The notes beneath the pieces were generated by a model. It was given only the letters and a program-made list of their open reading frames with translations, did no database searches and was not told the DNA's origin. The position numbers and the translations under genes were made by a program. A stretch of 64,000 nt of DNA from Fragilaria crotonensis (taxonomy: Eukaryota; Bacillariophyta; Fragilariophyceae; Fragilariales; Fragilariaceae), in NCBI GenBank assembly GCA_022925895.1, contig JAKSYS010000120.1, positions 1-64,000 of the forward strand, given 5' to 3'. Of the stretch, positions 12,477 to 22,678 are shown one piece after another (position 1 is the stretch's first letter; the number at the start of each line of letters is the position of its first letter).

Positions 12477-12699
12477 CCGCTGGTTGTAAAGTTGTTGAAC
12501 TGCTGACGTTGCGTGGAGGAGGAGGATTAAAGTGTCGAAAAATTGCTCCTTCAAGCTCTCCGGCTGAGAGTGACAACGTCGACTTCTTTTGAAGTCGGAA
12601 CGCTCTTAAGGATCTAACATCCGCTGCAACCAACATCTGGGACAGCACGAGGAACGCTCGCAGCACCACTGATCTCATCTTGAGCTTCTTTAAAGTCAT
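12477..12699 (-). CDS. Exon 1 (signal peptide) of the LRR gene
   Basis: The reading frame opens at ATG 12699 (MTLKKLKMRS) or 12678 (MRSVVLRAF). It encodes a basic start, a hydrophobic core (AFLVLSQMLVAA) and then LRAFRLQKK, a credible secretory signal peptide. It ends at a GTAAGG donor at 12476. If the copia element and one copy of its target duplication are left out, the sequence running from this donor to the acceptor at 4767 is a 72-nt intron. That intron has a CTAAT branch-like site and a pyrimidine-rich tail, and it joins the exons in frame. A TGA just after the donor would end translation if the intron were retained. The second LRR gene has the same layout of signal peptide then stalk, which supports the join. 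Confidence 0.7.
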
Positions 12700-15398
12700 C
12701 AGGATAAATGGGAGATGGGGAGTATGCCCATTCACATATTGGTTGTGCCAGGAATTGCTTACTTTTGCTTGTGTCGATGCCTTTAATAAATCTGAAACGT
12801 GTTCGAATATTTGAACTATGACAATTCGACGACAAATAATAAAGATGTGTATGTTTCATACAGTACATAAAATTGTAACTGTGTATTTTTTGACATCCAT
12901 CAAACTTGTCGGTGATGGGCTCATCGGAAAAATGAAACTCATGAGGAACGTACGGTAGTAAAACATGCGCCATACATACTGGACAATACATATTCTACTA
13001 CTATGACTTTTTTGCTTTTTTATGTCACTGAATTGTTCACGTTGACGATCATTACTGGTAATCTACCGGCCACCTCTAAAGTTTTAAGATTATTTATGCC
13101 ACACTCCGGTGCATAGTGCATAGCCCTGGAACCCAACTACTGGTGCCTGTCTACTCGAAAGGACTGGCGAGTTGGCAGCTGGAACATCATACCAACAATA
13201 TTACCAGACCGTCTAATGCCTTTCACAATAATCATATACATCAGGCATGTTGGCATGCCTATTGAAGACGGTAGGCTATCTTCTGACTACCGGAAGAATT
13301 AGCTATGTTAGGGGCCGATTCAGAAAAAGATCAATGCTGATCAAATGAAGATCATGGTTGAGGCCCTCAAGTCTTGAGTAGCTAGCTATTGTGCAGCTGG
13401 AGATCACATACTTGTTTTCCTATCTCTTGCAAAGGCAGGGAAGAGATCTGCTGCATGATATTTGTCAACAAAATCAATTGCAAGTAACCTACAAAGAAGA
13501 CCAATGTCAGTGCCTAAAAAACTATTTCTTCCCAAGCCAAGGCAATCAATTGCTATATCCAAGCAAGAAGCAGTCTGGTGCTTTCAGAAACATGAGTGCA
13601 CAAATTTGGTTTTGAAGCGAAATGACATTTTTCAGGAAGAAAGGAACCAAATGAATTCTCAGCACATAGGTTGTGCTTGCTGGTGCTATATTCCCCATCG
13701 TCGTCCTCAGTTAAAACAAGCAGTCCGCCTCATCCATGGTGAGCTTGCCATGAAAATGATTCCTGTCATATTTGTCAAGATTGCTGGATTATCCATAACC
13801 CCTGGAAGTGGGTCTTTGAAAGGTCGAGAGATCATTTCATGAAACCCTTGATGCGGAAAAGTGGCTGATACAACTACAACATTGGAGGAATAGTACAGTA
13901 CATCAGACACCAACTACTACTTCTTGTGTGGCACCCCTAATAATGTTTGAATTAATCAGTGGTCGCCATGATGTGCTGGTGGAGATCGTTGGAGCACGAG
14001 GAAATGTCGAGACTACCGGTAGCTAGTAGTATCTCTGATCAGGTGACCTTGACTCATAACCAAGATATTGTTCCAGTACTATAATGATGAATCTCTGTCC
14101 GTCATCCAAGGGTGCAGAAATGTGGTAACCATGCCATGAGGGTTGTGGGAAACTGACATTTCAGCTGTCCTTATGTACTAGAAGAGAAGGATATATTCAT
14201 GAAGGGCAGTGCTTCATCTCCATTAGTGGAGTCAGAGTACACTCATTGTTCCAAACAGATTGTCATTTACATCTGAATTGTTCCAACAAGAAGAAGACCT
14301 ACTGAACAATCTGGTACTAGTCCTAAACTGATGGACATTTATATGATACCATGACATGGCATGTCAGCTATGTCTATATAGTATAACGGTTGACTGTGGG
14401 AACAAGCGTTGGGATATCTAAACGTAAGAGTTCTCATTTGCCGGTTTTGAAGGTTACGGCCCCGTCCCGTTTTTTCTTTTTGTGATAATTCGAAGGTATA
14501 GGCCGAAGGCGAACCACGACTATGCATACAGCACACGGATGTGTGTGAAATTCGAACTTCGCACATTAAGATCATTACGCAGTAGACACTACTCGGATTG
14601 ACTTCGGTTCGACCAACTTGTAGCTGCTACTTCTAGTAGCGTGTAGTAGGTGTGTGTATATACTTATATGTGTGAGAAATACCGCCGAAACAACGTTGGA
14701 TCGCATTCTGGCGGAGGGAGGGTCACGTGTTCGGAGTACGTGGCAGTGTCGTATCGTGAACCAAATCTCCATAAAAGTTTGTTCCACATAGGGCGTGTGT
14801 TGGTGGTTGTGGAGTGGTCATATCAACCAGCCACGCGTACTACTTCTGGACTGGCGATGTCTTGCCTCCCGTGGAAAGAAGGCGAAGCAAGGAAACCAGA
14901 CCATGTAGTTACAGATATCCCTACAATACGTTTTGCACTATAGTTAAGTCGCAACAATCTTGTCTTTTCTCGGATATATATTATTACGGTTCCGCACAAT
15001 GTACGACTTTCGTGTTGGTCGCGTGGACGCGATTTGGAATAATCGTGAAGCGGTCGGAGTCATCGCTGTTGTCAATACTACTTTGGTGTAACATTCCGGA
15101 AGTGGAAACTATTAACCACGTTGACCCTTGTCACGAACACACCCACAGCCGTCTCCTACATATCTCTCTTCTCAGTTCGAGAGTATTGCAGTCTTTTTAG
15201 TAGAGTAGCGGACTCTCTCGTCTGAAAAAAGCCATTATATATTCGAGTACGAACTACGAGTATCATCCGGACAACAACCGGGAAAAGGACTGAGCACACC
15301 CAATAGCTGTTCCATACCTCTAGTAGAGTTAGTCTTGGGCCGTCGTAGGAAGCCTTACTTCCACCCATCATCGTCATCAACAGAACGCAAGCAGCAGG
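12700..15398. other. Gene-free stretch
   Basis: No open frame carries a recognisable domain. An open stretch at about 13391-13842 (+) has no family signature and is bounded by stops, so I leave it uncalled. Scattered GTAC and AGTACT palindromes occur, for example near 14030-14090. The stretch may hold old transposon debris, but I cannot show it. Confidence 0.45.
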
Positions 15399-16358
15399 AT
15401 GCACATGATCCATACAATTGTGGCTCTCAACAATCGAGGTGTTGGATACTTACAAACTGGTGATCATGAGCTTGCACGAATTGCCTTCAAACAAGCCCTA
15501 GAACGAACTACATATCTATTGACCCTCAAGCGTGAAGCACGATCATTATTGGGTCCAGATGGCATGGTGGCAGCACGCTATGGTTCAGTCTCTGGAACAG
15601 GAACGTGTTGTCGACAGGGAGAAAGAGGAACGAATTCTCTTGAAGAACGATTGTCCAGTCACTGCAATGTTTCTCTGCAATCACGACGACGACAACTACA
15701 ACAGCAACAACAGCAACTGCAAGCAATATCACAGCATCGTAACAGTGTGCCGCAAGGACAACAAGCACATTCGCAACAACAAGAACATCATCCACCACCA
15801 CAACAACAACCACAATTAGTGTTACCTCCGCGGCAGCATCAGCAGCATCATCATCGACAACAAGTAACGCAACGATTAGACTCTGTACAAAGAATACCAA
15901 TATCTGCATCGTTGACATGTCGATATACGGGCTCCTACATATCCAGTCACGCCCTGCTCCTCTCGAACGAGTGTTGCACCAACCCCATCGAATACGAGTA
16001 CTGTCATCGCGAAAGCGCATGCGTCATGTTCAATCTCGCCCTCGTGCATCATTGGCGTGGAATGCATTTTGGGATATCATCCCTCCTCCCCAAGGCACTG
16101 AAACTTTATGAAATGTCATTTGCACTCATTCAGAATGGTGCTACATTTGATACACAGCATTTGACAGTGGCGCTTTTGAATAATATGGGACACATTCATC
16201 ATGAACTCCTGCAATACAACAACGCACGCCGATGTTTCAAGAGTTTGAAGGAGATACTCACGGCAAGGGCGGCATCGGCAACGGATGGACCTGACATTCA
16301 AGGTTTTCTATTGAATATCATGTTTTTGGAGGCACCAGGTCTTGCTCCAGCGGCGTAG
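15399..16358 (+). CDS. TPR-like protein with Gln/His-rich linker
   Basis: 319 aa from the ATG at 15399. Residues about 6-35 form a tetratricopeptide-like helical pair (NNRGVGYLQTGDHELARIAF). A low-complexity Gln/His block follows (residues about 98-165), encoded by CAA/CAG/CAC runs. The C-terminal third has further TPR-like helices (YEMSFALIQNG, ALLNNMGHIHHELLQY, NARRCFKSL). Such short TPR proteins are a common lineage-expanded group in diatoms. TPRs bind other proteins, but no partner can be named. No signal peptide or membrane helix is visible. The frame is intact to a TAG at 16356. Neighbours are unrelated. Confidence 0.65.
   Translation: MHMIHTIVALNNRGVGYLQTGDHELARIAFKQALERTTYLLTLKREARSLLGPDGMVAARYGSVSGTGTCCRQGERGTNSLEERLSSHCNVSLQSRRRQLQQQQQQLQAISQHRNSVPQGQQAHSQQQEHHPPPQQQPQLVLPPRQHQQHHHRQQVTQRLDSVQRIPISASLTCRYTGSYISSHALLLSNECCTNPIEYEYCHRESACVMFNLALVHHWRGMHFGISSLLPKALKLYEMSFALIQNGATFDTQHLTVALLNNMGHIHHELLQYNNARRCFKSLKEILTARAASATDGPDIQGFLLNIMFLEAPGLAPAA
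15680..15870 (+). repeat. CAR/CAY microsatellite in TPR gene
   Basis: Imperfect CAA/CAG/CAC trinucleotide tract encoding the Gln/His block. It also produces a Val-rich open frame on the other strand, which I treat as a shadow. Such tracts often vary in length between alleles. Confidence 0.8.
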
Positions 16359-17042
16359 ATGCAAATTCGAATATGGAATCAACAGATGCGAGCCTTGCCT
16401 TGTTGTTTAGACAGGTATTCCAAAAATGTTCGTGTCGAGTATTTGAAACAGTTCTGATTTTCTAAGTAGATGAGATCCAAGCTATCAAATTCATTGATCA
16501 AAGTCATTCAGATCAAATTCCTGGACCAATTATTCATTCGTGAGGCACGAGCTACAATTGTAGGGACAGTACATTTGAAGCTCCCGTATCCTGGGAGGAA
16601 GGATCGGGTCGGGCTTGCGACTTTGCAGACGAGGAAACTTGACCCTTGGTCTTGCCTAGAGTGCGCTTTGTCCAGGCGGTCGACGGTATCCATTTGGCTT
16701 TCGTGTTACCAGTTCTTGATCGGAGGATATTTCTTGATGTTGATGAGAGATGCAAGAGGCTTGACAGTCAGGGATACATGACCCTTGGCCTTGTCTACTA
16801 GAGTGCACTCAGTGCATGCGGTCCATAGTATACTTTCGGCATTGTGTTAAGTACCAGGATGATGGGAGGTTGTCATTAGTTGTTGATAATATATAATATG
16901 CAACGCTGGTTAGTGTTCCAGTAGGCGTCCAAGTTAAGGTGCGACCTGGGACTGTAACCTGTAACTATCGGTAGTAATTGTTGGTGTACTGTAGTAAGTT
17001 ACTGTACTATGTACTATCAAACACTTGCTATAATGTCTATGA
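16359..17042. other. Spacer with a diverged 139-bp tandem duplication
   Basis: Two related segments start near 16639 and 16778, sharing GACCCTTGG(T/C)CTTG and a downstream GAGTGC(G/A)CT. The offset is about 139 bp. On the minus strand both read as a Lys/Ser-rich peptide (KTKGQVS / KAKGHVS), so this could be a degraded gene end, but the frames are closed and no family is recognised. Confidence 0.4.
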
Positions 17043-17050
17043 GCTATGAG

Positions 17051-17728
17051 CAGGCCACTTTAATAGTGGCATTTTCTGGGAAAAAAACCACTATTAGCCA
17101 CTATTAACCTTTCTGGTGGCGCCACTATTAATGAGTTTTTTTACGTAGAATCCATACTACGGTGCATTTGCATGCCTTAACTTTACTAGTACAGTACTAG
17201 TACATAGTACACACTTCATTGATCATGACTCCAAACAAGAGCAGAAGACACTGTTCAATGAAGGCCATGCCATTGCATATGGCCTCACAGTATGTGAGCA
17301 AGTGGATGCACAGACAGCACAGTCAGTAGTTTCAGTTTCACATCAATTCTGTTTACATTTCAGTCATGATGTGAAGACTTTGAGTGGAGGCTTCTCAGCC
17401 ACTGCATTGTTTCCAGGGACATCAATTGTTGAGAGTGACTTCTCTGAAGTAAAGTGAAGAATGATTGCTGAACTGGTCTTAAAAACTTTCTTTTGGTGGA
17501 TGGCATTCTGCATTCTACTACATTCCAAGCAGTTTACAATGCTTCAATCCAGCGTATTCCTACTGTACTAGACTACTACTTGTACCTGTGGCCTGTGGCT
17601 CCAACTGTAGTAGTGTTTCTGGCGTACACTGGGCACGTGACCACTATTAGCCACTATTAATTTTCTGACGGCGCCACTATTAGCATAATAGTGGTAATAG
17701 TGGCGTCCGCCACTATTAAAGTGGCCTG
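17051..17728. mobile_element. hAT-type DNA transposon remnant, 678 bp, with 8-bp TSD
   Basis: The ends are inverted repeats, CAGGCCACTTTAATAGTGGC at the left and its complement at the right with one base variant. The motif GCCACTATTA recurs in sub-terminal copies near both ends. The flanks are an exact 8-bp duplication GCTATGAG at 17043-17050 and 17729-17736, diagnostic of hAT insertion together with the CAGG start. Inside, about 17359-17546 preserves a decayed transposase C-terminus (FPGTSIVESDFS, then DGILHS and HSKQFTML in shifted frames with stops). It is therefore a deletion derivative of an autonomous hAT rather than a MITE of unrelated content. It cannot encode a transposase itself. 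Confidence 0.88.
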
Positions 17729-17751
17729 GCTATGAGGTATGGATATACTAG

Positions 17752-17781
17752 CTCCGTTCAGGTTGAAAGTGTACGTCCGGT
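17752..17781 (+). repeat. Left terminal inverted repeat of mariner-like element
   Basis: 30 bp beginning CTCCGTTCAGG; its exact reverse complement is at 21057-21086. Confidence 0.85.
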
Positions 17782-17878
17782 GAAACTCTTGAAAATCTGA
17801 AGGTTTAGAGTATTCTCCTCTATAGTCAATCAAGACTAGTACTTTTACACTACTAACATATGAAAGAATAATCTGTGA

Positions 17879-20461
17879 ATGGGAGTACGATTCCAATTCA
17901 AAAATTGCCCGCGATGGAGTAGTTGTATGAATAAAGCCAAAACCAGCATGACAGAACCACGATCCTCCACCCTCTCTCCTCCTCTTGATGATGTTCTCAA
18001 CCTGTACTTTCACAGGCTAGAAAGTGGAATGAACTACACAGGTGACGTCATAGCTGTTGGAAAGAATCTTGTTCGCAATTTGAAACAAGATAACAATTCC
18101 GATGAAACCATATTCCATGAGCTGTCGGTTCTCTTCCCACAAAATGGATGCCCACTTACACTATACACAACAAAAGACAGGGACTATATGACTGCCCACC
18201 GATCCCAGAATGCACTACTGAGAGAGGCAAATGACGTCTTGTGCAGTGCAAACTCAGAGTTTGCTAACAAGAGGCGATGTATTGAAACTGAAAGAGCGGC
18301 GCGGCTTCTACAAACACTCTCTAGTACTTTGACATCTCCTCCGGCAACTAGTTACTCATTTATTCAAAGGCAAACACAACAATCTGCAGCAATCAAGCCT
18401 GGACAATACGTGAGTATCGAGCAAGATTTGTCCGCAGGCAGTTATTCCCATGGTGGGGAAGCATGGGTTAAGGCAGTCCACGGTACCGGTGGCAATATAC
18501 TTTGCGATGTCGAGTACGTGGAGAGCACTGCAGGAAATATTACCAGGACCGAGAAAGCCGTGCCACTCTACCGCCTTACTGTGAAGAGCTGTCCATGGCA
18601 TGAGGTGCAGCTGCAGCATCAGTTGAATGAAAGCACGCGACGACAATCCACACGGCAACATCAGCAATTGACAACATTGTCGACACCACCTCCAGCTGGA
18701 ACAAAGCCAGACAAGCCCCTGAAAACAATCCTTTCCGTAGCTTGCCAATCTGGGATGTCCAAAGGCTGGAGAGCGCGAGAGATGGGATTTCTCACTTCAG
18801 CTGGGAAACAAAGGAACAAGTTTCGGGAATGCTTTCGTATGGACTTGGCAGAGTTGAACGGGTTTTTATCTGCAGTACCAAAGGCAAGAATGCATCGTGA
18901 GCATGACAGCAAGGACGGAAAATGGAAAGTACGACGACAGAAGTACAACCCGTTCACAGTCAAGTACTTACAATATTCGTGGGGCGTTGGTATTCATTAT
19001 GCTAACAACCTTTCCAAAATGACGAGGACAACCAGCACAGCACCCAACAATACAAGAGACGCCATAACGAGTGGTAAGAAAGCGGCAAAGTCTGCCATCA
19101 ACAATCGCGAAGCCGCGAAGGCATGGTACACTCCGCAGCGTCTGTTTATGCAAGATCAAGTTACAAGAAAGGAATCCCAAGCAGAGACACTCGCATATGA
19201 GTCCACCAAGGCCGTGAGGTACACATGGACCGAGGAAGCAAAAGCCGAATGGGTTCTCCTTAGCCCTGCTGAAAAGGAAGTGTGGAACTTTCATGCCCGA
19301 AACCACGACGAAAGACAACCCTTCATTCGAGACCAAATCATCGAGGCAATAAGGAAGAACCCAACACGGTCCTTCCAAAAGATTGCAGCAGATATTGATC
19401 ACTGGTGCTCGGCGACAGCAATTCATCAGTGGCTTTCGTCCCATGCCTCCTACAGCGTCTATGTTGAGAGGATACTCCCATTGCTGTCCAAAGTCCAGAT
19501 GCAAAAGCACGTTGACTTTGCTAAGCTAGTCCGAGAGTACTGGGGACAGGACACCGTTGGCAAGAAGTACCTGTGGATCCACTTTGACGAGAAGTGGTTC
19601 TTCGGTTGGCTCTGTCGGGCAAATGCAAAAAAGTGTGAGCAACTTGGATTGGAAAAAAATCACGCATTCATTTATCACCGCAATCACATCGACAAGACAA
19701 TGGTGATTGCAGTGACAGGCTTTGCTTTCAAGGAGAGTATGGAGAATGGAGGACATGGAGTCAAGATAATGATGCATCGAGTACAAGGAGCTCGCCTGGC
19801 AAAGAAACGAGTGCGAGAAGGTCGAAAGACACCGGGAGGACAACAAGTGTACGACGGCATTGTTCTCCGAGAGAAGGGGGATGTGTACATGGTGGACTGC
19901 AATGTCACAGGATCCGACGCGGGCACATCAGACAAGCCAAAGTTCTCGCTGAGAGACTTCTTTGAGCACTCGCTTTTTCCTCGCGTGGCTGAGATTGTGG
20001 GACACAACGGGGAATATGAGGGTTACATACCTGTGATTCAGGGGGACAATGCTGGTCCGCATCAAGATCGGTCACTCATTCAATTCTGCAAGCAGCATTG
20101 TGAATCAATGGGATGGTTGTGGAGACCGCAGGCACCACAGATGCCCCACATGAATAATCTTGACTTGGCAGTATTTCCTGCAATGTCGAGGCGACATGCT
20201 GAGTTGTTGCGGTCTCTGAATGGCAACAGGATGGCCAATCCTGAGAAAGTATGGGCGGCTGCAAAGGAAGTGTGGGATGATCTGCCCTCAGCAACCATCG
20301 CTCGAGGCTTCATTCTTGCTTTCCGTATTGCGGAGAAGGTCGTGAAGAACAAGGGATCCAACAATTTTTTACAAGGGAAGGACGGATCTCTTCACTCTGA
20401 TGTGAGGAGAGATTTTTACGATACGACAAAAGGTATTGCAAAGAAGACTGTAGTAGTTTAG
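17879..20461 (+). CDS. Mariner-like DDxD transposase, 860 aa, intact
   Basis: Cuts and pastes its own element at TA sites. The C-terminal half is the catalytic core: first acidic motif HFDEKWFFGW near residue 562; second QGDNAGPH near residue 723; third MNNLDLAVFP. There are 38 residues between the second and third Asp, close to the plant-type DD39D layout rather than the animal DD34D. A helix-turn-helix-like stretch precedes it (IRDQIIEAIRKNPTRSFQKI, residues about 482-500). The protein is far longer than typical 340-450 aa mariners. The N-terminal 470 residues include a beta-rich segment at about 180-240 (KPGQYVSI, GGEAWVKAVHG) that could be a Tudor/SH3-like reader, which is only inference. 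The ATG at 17879 is the first in frame, and a later Met (MNKAKTSM) is possible. No frame breaks are seen, so the gene may be functional. Confidence 0.88.
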   Translation: MGVRFQFKNCPRWSSCMNKAKTSMTEPRSSTLSPPLDDVLNLYFHRLESGMNYTGDVIAVGKNLVRNLKQDNNSDETIFHELSVLFPQNGCPLTLYTTKDRDYMTAHRSQNALLREANDVLCSANSEFANKRRCIETERAARLLQTLSSTLTSPPATSYSFIQRQTQQSAAIKPGQYVSIEQDLSAGSYSHGGEAWVKAVHGTGGNILCDVEYVESTAGNITRTEKAVPLYRLTVKSCPWHEVQLQHQLNESTRRQSTRQHQQLTTLSTPPPAGTKPDKPLKTILSVACQSGMSKGWRAREMGFLTSAGKQRNKFRECFRMDLAELNGFLSAVPKARMHREHDSKDGKWKVRRQKYNPFTVKYLQYSWGVGIHYANNLSKMTRTTSTAPNNTRDAITSGKKAAKSAINNREAAKAWYTPQRLFMQDQVTRKESQAETLAYESTKAVRYTWTEEAKAEWVLLSPAEKEVWNFHARNHDERQPFIRDQIIEAIRKNPTRSFQKIAADIDHWCSATAIHQWLSSHASYSVYVERILPLLSKVQMQKHVDFAKLVREYWGQDTVGKKYLWIHFDEKWFFGWLCRANAKKCEQLGLEKNHAFIYHRNHIDKTMVIAVTGFAFKESMENGGHGVKIMMHRVQGARLAKKRVREGRKTPGGQQVYDGIVLREKGDVYMVDCNVTGSDAGTSDKPKFSLRDFFEHSLFPRVAEIVGHNGEYEGYIPVIQGDNAGPHQDRSLIQFCKQHCESMGWLWRPQAPQMPHMNNLDLAVFPAMSRRHAELLRSLNGNRMANPEKVWAAAKEVWDDLPSATIARGFILAFRIAEKVVKNKGSNNFLQGKDGSLHSDVRRDFYDTTKGIAKKTVVV

Positions 20462-20502
20462 TTTGATTGGAGTGAGATGAATGATCAGCCAACATCACCA
20501 AG

Positions 20503-20980
20503 TCACACCACATCACGTACCTTGTTGTAATTCATTCTACTATAGGCCAAATCCAAACTGGAGTGAATCTCTTCTCGCTCGAACGAAAGCGATAGCCGCG
20601 TCATGAAGGATAACGTACAAAGGATTGAGGACTCTTTCTTCCATTGATCCCAATCTTGCAAGATACGAACCGAGATTCCAGGTACTGTCCAATCAAGTCG
20701 TCTGCTGACACCTTCTTCACTCCAACTTGCCATTCTCGCTTACCACTTGTCTGTCTCAAAAAGACGTCATAATCGTCGACATGAGGTCCAATTCCGCCGT
20801 TTCGTTTGGCTACACTAACCTGCGCATAGAACGTTTGATCTATCCAATCTGACAAGGAAGGATCGAATCGATCGACGTCGTTAACCAGCACCAAAGTTCC
20901 TATTTCCTCTCCTTCTCCTAGAGGCATAGGTCATCGAGATCATAAATGGATCCACATCCACAACGTATACGATGTCAGGA
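20503..20980 (-). pseudogene. Fragment of RoxA/YcfD-type JmjC-cupin oxygenase gene
   Basis: The minus-strand frame at 20927-20601 reads TLVLVNDVDRFDP, WIDQTFYAQVSV, then GGIGPHVDDYDVFLRQTSG and KREWQVG. This matches the core of YcfD-family ribosomal-protein hydroxylases (cupin/JmjC fold), including the HxD iron-binding motif in GPHVDDYDVF. Similarity resumes in another frame (RLDWTVPGISVRILQDWDQW), so the copy is frameshifted near 20715. The N-terminus and the C-terminal half are absent. It lies between the transposase stop and the right inverted repeat of the mariner-like element, so it is best read as a host gene piece captured by the transposon. A resident gene split by insertion is the alternative. 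Confidence 0.7.
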
Positions 20981-21056
20981 AGTGTATACGAGAGTCTACG
21001 TATCCTACGTATTTTATCTGAGATTCGAGAATTTTGATCGGCTCTTTCAGGAATTG

Positions 21057-21086
21057 ACCGGACGTACACTTTCAACCTGAACGGAG
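21057..21086 (-). repeat. Right terminal inverted repeat of mariner-like element
   Basis: 30 bp, reverse complement of 17752-17781, ending ...CCTGAACGGAG. Confidence 0.85.
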
Positions 21087-21090
21087 GTCG

Positions 21091-22414
21091 TAAGAGAGAT
21101 CCTCTTTTTATTGTTTACAGAACGGAACCCGTAACCTTACGAAGATTTGGCGTCTTTTTGTTACAGTAATTTACATTGTAAATTCATGTCCTCTTTTTAG
21201 AAAATACAAGATGAATTTCACTACTCAGATTCCTTCGAAATTTCTCGTATCATTCAACAAGATTCCGTTTTTTTCACAACACTTGGACTCTCGGACTCGC
21301 ACTTACTTTGAGATCATACAACAGCAAGTATGACATACATCGACTCCATCACTCCGTCCATCGGTGTTGTCCAATCTCTTTGTACGTAGTATAAAAAGTA
21401 GGATCTTGATTGACTATTTATCACAACTGCTAGTCTAGTTCCTTCGCTGTTTTTCTGCCCTTTGACAAATGCTGCTGAAATTTTTTGAACATGTCGGCTT
21501 TTTGCAGCTTCATTTCCTGCTTTTCAATTTGATCAGCCTGTCCTGTTGAACATCGTTCATTTGAAGATGTTTGGTCCATGCAATCTGGAGTGAGTGAGGT
21601 TGCGTCCAACTGGCATTCCACTTCACGGTTGTCATCGTCGATTTAACCAGCAAAGAAATCACCAGTGCCTGCGATAGGTTTCTCCTGTTTCTATGGAAGT
21701 AGAAATCATCCACAAGACCGACCTCTTGCATCGTTTCCTTTCATTGGATCAAAACGTCACTTTTCAAGCTTGACTGTCACCAAAGTACTTGGGCATTGGT
21801 ATCCTCCTTGTTGCTTTCAGAGCTAAGCCACATACAGTGGCCGATGCGTAGCCAGCGACATCCATCTGCCTTCAGTACAAGATGTCAAATTTCTTGTGTC
21901 CACGCCACCGCAGATAGATGTCGTTTCTTCCGTTGAATCACTCGAAACAAGGGCAATCGAATGACCTACATAGCGATGTGGTTGCTCTTAGAACAACCAC
22001 ATCGCAATAGCGAACGACATCGTCGAGTTCCGATTAGGACTAAATACGAGATACAATTTTTGTGTGTAGCGAACTCCCGGTGACATGCAAACCGCGCCGC
22101 CTCATGTCAAGTACCGGTACTGTAGCGCAGCAAGATGAAAAGTCAACAAACTCTAGTAGTAGGCCGTATGCTGATGTACACAAATCATTTTCCACGTGGA
22201 AGTAATTTCTGACGAAAGTAAACACGTGGAACGGAATTTGCTCAGTGTCAAGTCGAAGGGAAATTTCGGGCTTCAAATTTACCAAAGGACCCCAAAATTC
22301 ATGAAGTTAAGGGAAAATTGAATCTCAATTTTACGAAGCTGAGGACCCAAAACCGGTACTGGGTCCGGAGTTCTGTAAATTTGTAGTGTAAAAATTCAAA
22401 AGAGGATCTCTCTA
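21091..22414. mobile_element. Possible non-autonomous element abutting the mariner
   Basis: The left edge reads TA then AGAGAGATCCTCTTTT...TTTACAGAAC. The right edge, read on the other strand from 22414, gives TA then GAGAGATCCTCTTTT...TTTACAGAAC followed by similar but gapped sequence. This suggests imperfect inverted repeats of about 45 bp with TA flanks. Inside, only a short minus-strand frame (about 21645-21433, ending KGRKTAKELD) is open and I do not recognise it. The left edge coincides with the right edge of the neighbouring transposon, so boundaries are tentative. Confidence 0.4.
21973..22005. repeat. Perfect 12-bp hairpin
   Basis: GCGATGTGGTTG and CAACCACATCGC are separated by nine bases, giving a perfect stem with a short loop. 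It lies in otherwise non-coding DNA inside the possible element at 21091-22414. Function unknown. Confidence 0.6.
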
Positions 22415-22678
22415 TATATTATACTTCAATACTGTATTACTGTCTGCTACATGCATGTACTAGGATACATCGCGACGGAAGGAGACAGCTCATTCCTCGT
22501 GCCAATAGAAAACGTCAGTATTCTTCACAAATCTTTGCCATCCTCAGCTCCTTCAGTCCCATCATCCTTGCTCTGAATGCTTACATCCATCTCTGGTGAG
22601 ACCTGACTATCTACGAATACTGAATAGGAGACATCATCGGATATGTTGCATCAGATGACCTGTGTCTGGAATCCAATC

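Larger units (their letters stand above)
17751..21090 (+). mobile_element. Mariner-like (Tc1/mariner superfamily) transposon
   Basis: About 3.34 kb between TA dinucleotides at 17749-17750 and 21091-21092. Inverted 30-bp repeats occupy 17752-17781 and 21057-21086 (CTCCGTTCAGGTTGAAAGTG...), identical in the paired 30 bases. One or more extra bases lie outside the repeat at each end, so the exact termini are uncertain. It contains a plus-strand transposase with a DDxD core and, on the minus strand, a broken cupin gene fragment. CTCCGTTC resembles the CTCC...GTTC ends of plant mariner/Stowaway elements. The intact transposase and matching repeats suggest recent activity. Confidence 0.8.

Noticed and set aside
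13391-13842. Possible gene in the 13-kb spacer
   Set aside because: Two short overlapping frames, no domain, no splice sites and no initiation context that I could support.
15526-16020. Val/Ala-rich minus frame
   Set aside because: Antisense of the CAA/CAG tract of the TPR gene.
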